DNA from: CAZZKJ01 sp964654695
Lineage (GTDB): Bacteria; Krumholzibacteriota; Krumholzibacteriia; WVZY01
Assembly (NCBI GenBank): GCA_964654695.1
Contig: CAZZKJ010000031.1
Span: forward strand, 1 to 27,231
Direction: 5' to 3'
Length of the DNA stretch: 27,231 nt
Shown here: in pieces, positions 1 through 5,669 of the stretch
How positions within the stretch are numbered: the stretch's first letter is position 1
Layout: each line of letters opens with the position of its first letter
Translations under genes and position numbers: made by a program
The notes under the pieces: model-generated
Databases searched by the model: none
Told to the model about the DNA's origin: nothing
The model's input: only the letters and a program-made list of their open reading frames with translations

Positions 1-118
1 GCTCCACGTGTTCCAGACACTCGCCGCCCGCGAGAAGGTTGTACGCGATGTTGGTCACGTGGTCGGACTCGTGGTACGGCAGGGGGGGCTCGAGCCGGGG
101 GAATCCTTGATCTAGCTC
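1..118 (-). mobile_element. IS1380-family transposase fragment, fused in frame to mtnA 5' end
   Basis: In the reading frame that starts at 283, residues about 66-94 read PPLPYHESDHVTNIAYN followed by LLAGGECLEHVE. From memory this matches the conserved segment of IS1380-family transposases (YHESDHVLNxxYNxLAGGTCLED type), which normally lies roughly 70-90 residues into the protein. The transposase amino terminus and its left inverted repeat are therefore missing, and the frame stays open to the window edge. The stretch looks GC-richer than the flanking gene. Either an IS-mediated rearrangement joined the two coding sequences, or the join is an assembly artefact at a repeat. The family assignment is fairly secure; the biological reality of the join is not. 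Confidence 0.6.
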
Positions 119-283
119 CCCCGCCACTCCCAACGCCGGCGCTCCCCTTACGGCCAGGCTCTTTATCGCCGTGCACAGGTCTTCGACGGTATGCAGCGAC
201 AGAACTTGATAGCTACCGGGAAGAGCGCGCTGGTTGATGATCTCGACCGTGCCTTCATTTAGTACGATTGTCGGTATGATCAT
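119..283 (-). pseudogene. mtnA: 5' remnant of methylthioribose-1-phosphate isomerase (MtnA-like)
   Basis: The ATG at 283 has a good Shine-Dalgarno (GGAGG, about 5 bases upstream). The first 55 residues match the start of MtnA / eIF2B-alpha-like isomerases: EGTVEIINQRALPG, TVEDLCTAIKSL and the signature VRGAPALGVAG at about residues 45-55. MtnA isomerises 5-methylthioribose-1-phosphate to the ribulose form in methionine salvage. After GVAG, where the family continues with AAYG, the sequence switches without a frame break into transposase-like sequence. The catalytic Cys and Asp of MtnA lie far downstream and are absent, so this is a non-functional remnant unless the join is artificial. It follows maf by 62 bases and looks like the last gene of recJ-dtd-maf-mtnA. 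Confidence 0.65.
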
Positions 284-345
284 TTTTCCTCCGGTTTGAA
301 ACGGAACCAAAAAGCCTGCGCCTCCCGCCGTGAACCCGGATCGAA

Positions 346-942
346 CTACGGGGATATCGATTTGAGAAGACTGCACAACAGCGAGACCGGAAGGCCGACA
401 ACATTGAAATAGCATCCTTCTATCGATTCCACAAAACATGCCGCCAGGCCCTGGATCGCGTAGCCCCCCGCTTTATCCGTGCCTTCCCTCGAAGAAACAT
501 ACGCATCGATCTCGCCGCGCGTAATATCTCTGAATTTTACTTTTGTAGCCGCCTTATCAATAATTTCAAGAACGCGCGCCGATCTGCATATAGCAACACC
601 AGTGACGACTTTATGCACGCGGCCGCTCAACTGACGCATAAATTCTCCTGCCTGTTCGGGCCCGGCGGGCTTTGCAAATATTTTATCGCCGATCATTACA
701 ACCGTATCCGCGCCGATGATAATCGATTCAGGAAACTTGCGGCTGATATCCTGCGCTTTTAATCTCGCGAGCTCAACCGGGATATCTTCGGGCTTGCATT
801 GGAGTTCACGGTTTTCTATGTCTACATGGGCAGGCTCGATCCTGAAAGGTACGTCTATGCTTTTCAATAATTCTATTCTACGTGGAGACCTGGAAGCGAG
901 AACGATATCAGATTGAATTTCCTCGGGTATAAAGGGATTCAT
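346..942 (-). CDS. maf: Maf-family nucleotide pyrophosphatase (dTTP/UTP type)
   Basis: Maf proteins hydrolyse non-canonical or excess nucleoside triphosphates to monophosphates and pyrophosphate, and have been linked to septum control. This 198-residue protein has usual family length. Visible motifs are the phosphate-binding SRSPRR (17-22), GADTVV (77-82), DKAGGYAIQG (156-165) and GCYFNVVGLP near the end; the last two fit the YhdE/dTTP-UTP subgroup. I place the start at the ATG at 942 rather than the TTG at 948, because the AAGGA upstream sits about 7 bases from the ATG but only 1 from the TTG. The gene begins 2 bases after the dtd stop codon, so translation is probably coupled. The exact substrate is inferred from family motifs. 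Confidence 0.93.
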   Translation of the reverse strand: MNPFIPEEIQSDIVLASRSPRRIELLKSIDVPFRIEPAHVDIENRELQCKPEDIPVELARLKAQDISRKFPESIIIGADTVVMIGDKIFAKPAGPEQAGEFMRQLSGRVHKVVTGVAICRSARVLEIIDKAATKVKFRDITRGEIDAYVSSREGTDKAGGYAIQGLAACFVESIEGCYFNVVGLPVSLLCSLLKSISP

Positions 943-944
943 TA

Positions 945-1388
945 TCAATCCTTGTCTATTATCAATGTCACAGGACCGTCGTTCACGAGCGAAACATGCA
1001 TGTGCTTGCCGAATACGCCGGGCTCGATGGTAAGACCGCGGTGTTCGCGAAGAATCTCCAGAAATCTGTTGTACAGCGCTTCGGCTTTATCGGGACCTGC
1101 GCTTTTCTCGAAGCTCGGGCGTCTGCCTTTCCTGCAGTTGCCGTACAATGTGAACTGCGAAACCACCATTATCGCCCCCTCGTTTTCATCCAGAGACAAG
1201 TTCATTTTGCCGCTTTCGTCTTCGAAAACCCTCAACGATATTATTTTGTCTGCCATCCAGCGAAGTATATCCTCATCATCACCATAGGCGAACGCGGCCA
1301 GCACCATCAGTCCTCCGTCGATAGAAGCTTCTAGACTCGTTCCTATATGGATCGAAGCCTCAGTGACTCTCTGAATAACCACACGCAT
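945..1388 (-). CDS. dtd: D-aminoacyl-tRNA deacylase
   Basis: DTD removes D-amino acids (and glycine mis-attached to tRNA-Ala) from tRNA in the cytoplasm, keeping translation homochiral. The 147 residues match the family length and carry both active-site signatures: SQFTLY (77-82) and NDGPVT (136-141), the Gly-cisPro motif that excludes L-amino acids. The amino terminus MRVVIQRV is typical. The ATG at 1388 has GGAGG 7 bases upstream. The gene starts 24 bases after recJ and its TGA is followed within 2 bases by the maf ATG, so recJ-dtd-maf is one transcription unit. Nothing is unusual. Confidence 0.97.
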   Translation of the reverse strand: MRVVIQRVTEASIHIGTSLEASIDGGLMVLAAFAYGDDEDILRWMADKIISLRVFEDESGKMNLSLDENEGAIMVVSQFTLYGNCRKGRRPSFEKSAGPDKAEALYNRFLEILREHRGLTIEPGVFGKHMHVSLVNDGPVTLIIDKD

Positions 1389-1412
1389 CGCGGATCCTCC
1401 GCTCGGCCTGAA

Positions 1413-3164
1413 TCATTCCGGACACAGCATGATATCTTTCACGCGGATCTCAGGATAATGACGGTTTTGAAAATATCCCTTGCGAAGACCGGCCGCAATA
1501 TCGATCCATTTTCCATGGAGTGAAATAGGATTCAGTTCCAGGCCCTTGTTGAAAAAGATAGCTTCACCGGCATCGTCGTTTTCGTCTTCAAAAAACATCT
1601 TTAGGTGGCCTTTACCGACGATGCATGTGCCGCTGAGCACTTTTAGGCGGTTTATGCGCCATACCGGCTCCCTGTTGCCGTAGCCGAACGGCTCGCATCT
1701 GCTCAAGAATTCAGCCAGTTCCAATGACGCCTCCTGCAAAGTCAAGTGTGAATCTATGTTAAGCTGCGTTTTTCCCGGCAGAAGTATGGCAGCTTCATCC
1801 AATTCTTTTTGCATTGCCGCTTTGAAATCATCAATATTATCATTCTTTATTGTCAATCCAACGGCCTGTGAATGTCCGCCGTAACGCACCAGCATGCCGC
1901 GGCACCGGTCAAGAGTTTCCTTTAGATTGATTCCCGGCACGCTCCTGCCAGAACCTTTAGCGAGCCCGCCGCTTGAACTCATTAAGATCGCCGGCCTGCC
2001 GAATGCATCCACGACTCTTGATGCGGCTATCCCCAAAACACCTTCGTCCCAATCCCTGCCGGCGATGATAAATCCTCCCCTGTGGTCCGCGTCCGGGAGC
2101 TGTTGGATTTCCATCATCACTTCACTCTCGACGATTTCGGTCAATTCCCGTCTTCTCAAGTTCTCCCGCTCCAGAGTCAGCGAGAGTTCTCTCGCTTCGG
2201 CCGGATCGTCCGAAAGAAGCAGTTCCAGAGCCGGCCGCGCGTTCGATACCCTTCCCGGTGCGTTTATTCGCGGAGCTATTTGAAATGAAATCACTCCGGC
2301 GGTAACTTTTGAATTTCTCTGTGAATAATTGTTTATGAGTGCCTTTATACCCGTCCTGGGGTGATTATTTATTTTTTTCAATCCTTCCTTCACATAATAA
2401 CGGTTTTCGCCCGTCAGGGGCACCAGGTCGCCCACAGTCGCAAGAGCAAGAAGATCCAACAGGTCATCCGGCGAAACGGACGAACGCAAATCGGATTTCC
2501 ACAGGGCCTGCGCGAGTTTGAATGCAACGCCCGCACCGCAGAGCGATTTGGACGGATAGGTTTCATCTTCGCGCATGGGATTGAGGATAACACCGGGCAC
2601 ATCCTCACCCGGAAACTCGTGATGATCGCATATTATTACATCCACTCCGTGCCGAAGAAGACGGTTTACTTTGTCGCCGTCCGAAGTACCGCAGTCGACA
2701 GCTATAACCAGCCCGATACCGTTGTCCAGCGCCCACTGGGCAGCCCTCGCCGAAAGACCGTATCCATCTTTTTTTCGGTCGGGCAGGAATCTGAAGATTT
2801 CAGGACACAGGCCGCACAAATAGGAATAAAGAAGAGCAGTTCCGGATATCCCATCGACATCATAATCGCCGTGAATCATTATTTTGTCTTTATTTTGCAC
2901 AGCCGCGCGAACACGTTTCACCGCGGATTCCATATGTTCGAAAAGAAAAGGATCGGGGGATGCAGCATCATCAGGATCGAGATACCGGTTCGTTTCGCCC
3001 GCATCATGCAAGGAACGCGATAAAAGAAACCGGGCCCCCGCTTGCGGGATACCCATATCGCGCGCTAGTCGAATCACCTGATCCGGACTAGAAGTTTCTT
3101 TCTCCTGCCAATGGTACTTGTTCAGCTCGCCGCTCCCATGATCAACATCAGTTTCCGCGATCAA
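1413..3164 (-). CDS. recJ: Single-stranded-DNA-specific exonuclease RecJ
   Basis: RecJ degrades single-stranded DNA 5' to 3' in recombinational and mismatch repair. The 583-residue product has normal length. The DHH phosphoesterase core shows DYDVDG (100-105), VDCG (156-159) and DHH (180-182), the metal-binding residues. The DHHA1 domain shows GGHSQAVG (429-436), and a carboxy-terminal OB-like region follows. The start is a TTG at 3164: an in-frame TAA lies four codons upstream, and the family amino terminus (KYHWQ, about residue 16) begins soon after. No Shine-Dalgarno is visible. A TATAAT at 3178-3173 would place a transcript start within a few bases of the TTG, so this may be a leaderless message; the -35 region is poor. 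Confidence 0.95.
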   Translation of the reverse strand: MIAETDVDHGSGELNKYHWQEKETSSPDQVIRLARDMGIPQAGARFLLSRSLHDAGETNRYLDPDDAASPDPFLFEHMESAVKRVRAAVQNKDKIMIHGDYDVDGISGTALLYSYLCGLCPEIFRFLPDRKKDGYGLSARAAQWALDNGIGLVIAVDCGTSDGDKVNRLLRHGVDVIICDHHEFPGEDVPGVILNPMREDETYPSKSLCGAGVAFKLAQALWKSDLRSSVSPDDLLDLLALATVGDLVPLTGENRYYVKEGLKKINNHPRTGIKALINNYSQRNSKVTAGVISFQIAPRINAPGRVSNARPALELLLSDDPAEARELSLTLERENLRRRELTEIVESEVMMEIQQLPDADHRGGFIIAGRDWDEGVLGIAASRVVDAFGRPAILMSSSGGLAKGSGRSVPGINLKETLDRCRGMLVRYGGHSQAVGLTIKNDNIDDFKAAMQKELDEAAILLPGKTQLNIDSHLTLQEASLELAEFLSRCEPFGYGNREPVWRINRLKVLSGTCIVGKGHLKMFFEDENDDAGEAIFFNKGLELNPISLHGKWIDIAAGLRKGYFQNRHYPEIRVKDIMLCPE

Positions 3165-3262
3165 CGTTTTTAATTATAGTAAACCGCTAAAAAGGATTTT
3201 CCGGATTCTCTGAGGATGCTCGTATACGCCTTCTTATCGATTATGCTCCGCTTATTTATATT

Positions 3263-3636
3263 GAGGATGAGCGGCCATAAGCCGAGTTCTGTTATCCATC
3301 TCTGGATGACGGCCATTTATCTGGGATGCGTGTTACCGCGCACCTCTAGCGACCAACCCGTGAGTCGAAAGAAGCGAGGCGTCTTCTCCTCTCCTATTTG
3401 GTCTTGCTCCGGGTGGGGTTTACCTAGCTGCCGCCGTCACCGGCGGCACTGGTGAGCTCTTACCTCACCTTTTCACCCTTGCCGCCCCTCTAAAGAGGGG
3501 GTAGGCGGTATTTTTTCTGCGGCACTTTCCTTGGAATCGCTTCCACTGGGAGTTACCCAGCACCCTGCCCCGCGGAGCTCGGACTTTCCTCAGGCGGCAT
3601 CTGCCGCCCGCGGCCATCGGCCTGCTCATCCTCACC
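3263..3636 (-). ncRNA. rnpB: RNase P RNA
   Basis: Catalytic RNA that matures tRNA 5' ends. The termini form a perfect 10-bp P1 helix: GAGGATGAGC at 3633-3624 pairs with GCTCATCCTC at 3272-3263. Conserved region I, GAGGAAAGTCC, lies at 3591-3581, and the 3' conserved element ACAGAACTCGGCTTA precedes the closing P1 strand. The L15 GGTAAACCCC element that binds the tRNA CCA end is at about 3424-3415. The layout suits a bacterial type A molecule, and the length of about 374 bases is normal. Ends are placed from P1 and the promoter and may be off by a few bases. Short ORFs here are fortuitous. Confidence 0.96.
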
Positions 3637-3642
3637 GCGTTA

Positions 3643-3671
3643 ATAATATATTGAAAATATGAAATATGCAA
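3643..3671 (-). promoter_or_regulatory. Candidate sigma-70 promoter for rnpB
   Basis: TTGCAT (3671-3666), a 17-base AT-rich spacer and TATTAT (3648-3643). The predicted transcript start, 6-8 bases downstream, falls at about 3636, just before the P1 helix. The -10 matches consensus at five of six positions; the -35 is weaker. Agreement with the RNA 5' end is the main support. Confidence 0.6.
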
Positions 3672-3706
3672 TCAGTCAGAAAAGGATCTGGTTTGGTTAG
3701 CTGGCC

Positions 3707-3726
3707 GCGGTTCTGCGCAGAACCGC
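3707..3726. repeat. Perfect 20-base palindrome after the RNase HI gene
   Basis: GCGGTTCTGC followed by its exact reverse complement. GGCC on each side extends the stem on the minus-strand transcript, with a 3-base GAT bulge, to about 12 pairs. It lies 12 bases past the RNase HI stop and before the rnpB promoter, where a transcript end would be expected. No uridine tract follows on the minus strand, so it is not a textbook intrinsic terminator; it could stabilise the 3' end or pause polymerase. Confidence 0.6.
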
Positions 3727-3737
3727 ATCGGCCGGAT

Positions 3738-4409
3738 TTATAATTTTCCGTCCAAAACCCGGTTGGCCAGGTTATCGGCCTCGATATTTTCATCCCTGGA
3801 AACATGCTCTATGGACACGGCAGAAAACCCGGAGAGAAGAGCGCGAGCTTTTTGGTGAAGAATTTTTAGATTGGCGTTTTTGACTTTGTATATCCCTTTT
3901 AGCTGCTTTACTACCAGTTCGCTGTCCAGCTTTAGAGCGATGCCTGCAGCGCCGAATGTCTCGGCCAATCTCAATGCCAGGATCACGCCCCTGTATTCCG
4001 CCACATTATTAGTGGCCCTACCGATTTTTTCAGCTCTTTCGGCCAGAGTCGTTCCATCCCCGTCCTTGAGTACCGCAGCGCAAGAGGCTTCACCCGGGTT
4101 TCCTCTCGATGCACCGTCCGCAAAAAGTATCACCCTGCCTCGCTCGGCACGGCCGCCCTTATCGGAATCGCGGACCCGGGGCGCTTTAATTTCATCGCGG
4201 TCGAGACGGCGGCGCAGAACGGCGGCAAGTTCTTTCAATGAGGAACCGCTCAATTGCGCCTTGCGGGCCGATTCTTCCAGGGACGCTCCTTTGGTTAATT
4301 CATCCAGAAAACGTTTCAGCCTGGAAATGGTTTCGGGATTCTCAATAATGGACGAGAATTCTTCCGCACGTTTCACAGCAGATAATCCGATCGTTTTTCT
4401 TGACTTCAT
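3738..4409 (-). CDS. RNase HI-family protein with amino-terminal extension
   Basis: RNase HI cleaves the RNA strand of RNA-DNA hybrids. The carboxy-terminal domain (about 92-223) has the four acidic metal ligands: D98 in FADGASRGNPG, E139 in NNVAEYRG, D162 in LKLDSELVVKQL and D212 in RDENIEADNLAN. It lacks the long basic handle of E. coli RNase HI and resembles the short reverse-transcriptase-like RNase HI family. About 90 residues precede the domain; they are helical, charged and not recognisable. The ATG at 4409 overlaps the upstream zinc-ribbon gene by 68 bases and has no Shine-Dalgarno. A GTG at 4376 (residue 12) is an alternative start that halves the overlap. Coupled translation with the upstream gene is likely. 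Confidence 0.85.
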   Translation of the reverse strand: MKSRKTIGLSAVKRAEEFSSIIENPETISRLKRFLDELTKGASLEESARKAQLSGSSLKELAAVLRRRLDRDEIKAPRVRDSDKGGRAERGRVILFADGASRGNPGEASCAAVLKDGDGTTLAERAEKIGRATNNVAEYRGVILALRLAETFGAAGIALKLDSELVVKQLKGIYKVKNANLKILHQKARALLSGFSAVSIEHVSRDENIEADNLANRVLDGKL

Positions 4410-5070
4410 TGACGGTCTGAGGAGGCATTCTCGAAAAACAACCCTGGCAAATCTCCTCTATCACATTGGTAACGGCAAAATCCGACATCTTGGAAAGCAG
4501 CCTGTCATACTTCTTATTAAGCCGTGGGGCAAGTTCCTTTAGCAGCGCCGGTTTCTTTGTCTCCAGCTTCGATATTTCCTCCCACAGAAATTGCTCCTTA
4601 TCAGCGAGCTCGCTTAATCCTTTCTTCAGTTCGGTACGCTTTTCGGCAACCTCCCCGGCCAGGTCGCGGCTTCTGCTTTCCTGGCTATCGATTTCATCCA
4701 TTAAGAGCAGAAGTTTTTCTTCACAGTCATCGATGTCTTTCTCTATGGCTGCAATTTCCTTGAGAAGGGCAGTGTATTCCTTGTTGGTTTTTATTTCGAG
4801 AAGCTGGGTCTTGTACTTTTTTATCACCGCATCATTCTCTTCCAGTTTTACTTCGAGCGATCTTTTCTCCTTGTGCATTTCTTCCAGGCTGCTTTTCGAT
4901 TCATTCTCCGCTTTATCGATCTCGGCCAGTATATTCTCATTACTGAGTTTTTTAGCAGGCACGGCAGCCGCCTGCGATTTGAGGTCGGCCAATTCGGCGT
5001 CTATGCGGGCAATAGATATCAGAATATGAATATCATGCTTTATATCCATCGTCATACTCTCCGTACTCAT
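4342..5070 (-). CDS. Coiled-coil C4 zinc-ribbon protein (DUF164 / CT398-HP0958-like)
   Basis: Residues about 25-180 are almost entirely heptad-rich coiled coil (Leu, Glu and Lys dominated). A carboxy-terminal zinc ribbon follows, with CQGC (208-211) and CETC (232-235). The architecture and 242-residue length match the DUF164/C4-type zinc-ribbon family, whose best-known member, Helicobacter HP0958 (FlgZ), affects RpoN stability and flagellar mRNA. In bacteria without that system the role is unknown, so I assign none. The family is often found beside RNase HI-like genes, as here. The ATG at 5070 is set by GAGGAG at 5084-5079. That ribosome-binding site lies inside the 3' arm of a terminator-like hairpin, which suggests regulated expression. 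Confidence 0.88.
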   Translation of the reverse strand: MSTESMTMDIKHDIHILISIARIDAELADLKSQAAAVPAKKLSNENILAEIDKAENESKSSLEEMHKEKRSLEVKLEENDAVIKKYKTQLLEIKTNKEYTALLKEIAAIEKDIDDCEEKLLLLMDEIDSQESRSRDLAGEVAEKRTELKKGLSELADKEQFLWEEISKLETKKPALLKELAPRLNKKYDRLLSKMSDFAVTNVIEEICQGCFSRMPPQTVNEVKKNDRIICCETCGRILVHY

Positions 5071-5098
5071 AAAAAAAGCTCCTCGTTAAGAGAAGCTT
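5071..5098 (-). terminator. Terminator-like hairpin holding the ribosome-binding site of the zinc-ribbon gene
   Basis: AAGCTTCTC (5098-5090), loop TTAAC, GAGGAGCTT (5084-5076): 9 pairs with one G-U, followed by an unbroken run of seven T at 5077-5071 and then at once by the ATG at 5070. It meets the criteria of an intrinsic terminator. Because its 3' arm is also the Shine-Dalgarno, it could act as an attenuator or as a translational lock. It could equally end an upstream small RNA. Confidence 0.6.
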
Positions 5099-5212
5099 AT
5101 CAGTTAATCGCTCTATGGAGCAATGTTCTGCCATTTCGAGAAGGCAACCCAGTTTTAAAAATTATGTCATCCAATTGCATTGCACCCGTCTTTTTACTCG
5201 ACACTCAATAAA
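5099..5212 (-). ncRNA. Structured leader or candidate small RNA upstream of the zinc-ribbon gene
   Basis: Transcription from the promoter at 5219-5247 would start near 5212 and give about 140 bases before the ATG at 5070. The leader contains a 7-pair hairpin, ATTGCTC (5124-5118), loop CATA, GAGCGAT (5113-5107). It also carries a CTTCTCG element near 5143-5137 that could pair with CGAGGAG in the terminator's 3' arm, giving a possible alternative fold. I recognise no known riboswitch, T-box, 6S or SRP RNA. Promoter, structure and terminator together could define a free small RNA or an attenuated leader. Confidence 0.35.
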
Positions 5213-5218
5213 CGACGG

Positions 5219-5247
5219 ATTTTATACCACGGTCAACCGCCAGTCAA
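5219..5247 (-). promoter_or_regulatory. Candidate sigma-70 promoter for the zinc-ribbon / RNase HI unit
   Basis: TTGACT (5247-5242), 17-base spacer, TAAAAT (5224-5219): each hexamer matches consensus at five of six positions with ideal spacing. The predicted start is near 5212, about 140 bases ahead of the zinc-ribbon ATG. No ORF lies between. Confidence 0.65.
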
Positions 5248-5282
5248 GACTATTGTATTCGATAACCCCCGTGATTAATAAG

Positions 5283-5303
5283 AGCTTCTTACCGGAAGAA
5301 GCT
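5283..5303. repeat. 8-bp hairpin AGCTTCTT / AAGAAGCT
   Basis: AGCTTCTT (5283-5290), loop ACCGG, AAGAAGCT (5296-5303), a perfect stem. No long T tract follows on either strand. It shares the AGCTTCT core with the terminator-like hairpin at 5071-5098. It lies between the large inverted repeat and the promoter at 5219-5247; the function is unknown. Confidence 0.5.
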
Positions 5304-5318
5304 TCACATCTTATAGTG

Positions 5319-5434
5319 GCCGTTCGATGCACTCGCCGCCCGGGTCTTTCGAGTGAGCGAACGAGTATCGCCCGCCGCAGGAGGGCAGCCAAGTGAAGCG
5401 GAGCGAGGGCCGGGCGGCGAGTGCATCGAGCGGC
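5319..5434. repeat. Large inverted-repeat element, possibly a REP/MITE-like unit
   Basis: The arms at 5319-5343 and 5410-5434 are reverse complements over 25 bases with one mismatch; the inner 19 bases, CGATGCACTCGCCGCCCGG, are perfect. The 66-base loop is GC-rich and carries two related segments, GTGAGCGAACGAG and GTGAAGCGGAGCGAG. No coding sequence or clear target-site duplication is seen. It stands in a gene-free region just past a tRNA terminator, a typical place for dispersed extragenic palindromes. Whether it recurs elsewhere in the genome cannot be told from this window. Confidence 0.7.
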
Positions 5435-5446
5435 TTCATAATTAAA

Positions 5447-5474
5447 AGAGTCCCTCCCTTTCGGGAGAGACTCT
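5447..5474 (-). terminator. Intrinsic terminator after the tRNA and rpoD operon
   Basis: AGAGTCTCTCCC, GAAA tetraloop, GGGAGGGACTCT: 12 pairs with one G-U, followed on the minus strand by TTTTAATT. It lies 9 bases past the tRNA CCA end and is the clear end of the yqeY-cvpA-mutS2-dnaG-rpoD-tRNA transcript. Confidence 0.9.
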
Positions 5475-5482
5475 GCATATCG

Positions 5483-5558
5483 TGGTGGGCCCACCAGGAC
5501 TCGAACCTGGGACCAACCGGTTATGAGCCGGTAGCTCTACCGACTGAGCTATGGGCCC
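5483..5558 (-). tRNA. tRNA with CAU anticodon (Ile2 or elongator Met)
   Basis: The 76-base cloverleaf includes an encoded CCA. The acceptor stem is GGGCCCA/TGGGCCC with discriminator A. The D arm is AGCTCAG...GAGC, the anticodon stem-loop is ACCGGCTCATAACCGGT with anticodon CAT, and the T arm is CCAGG-TTCGAGT-CCTGG. The first acceptor pair is G-C, so it is not the initiator tRNA. Telling elongator Met from the lysidine-modified Ile2 needs genome-wide comparison; I lean slightly to Ile2 from the acceptor and variable-loop pattern. It lies about 110 bases after rpoD and is probably cotranscribed with it. The spurious QDSNLGPTGYEP-type ORF on the other strand is a known tRNA artefact. Confidence 0.95.
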
Positions 5559-5669
5559 GGGTCAAGCATGACGCTTTTGTAGTCCATATCATACAACCGG
5601 CCGCCGGAGCAATGAAAAATCGGCATACCCTTCCGGTTTTCTCGTTCGGCGTGTTCACGGTGAAGCCTC

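Noticed and set aside
3165..3262. Intrinsic terminator between rnpB and recJ
   Set aside because: Only a 3-bp stem before a short T tract can be formed; no convincing terminator is visible, so read-through into recJ is possible.
3465..3671. 68-codon minus-strand ORF
   Set aside because: It lies inside RNase P RNA, whose conserved core and P1 helix are clear.
5559..5669. Separate promoter for the CAU tRNA (TATGAT about 35 bases upstream of the 5' end)
   Set aside because: No acceptable -35 at 16-18 bases; cotranscription with rpoD up to the terminator explains it better.
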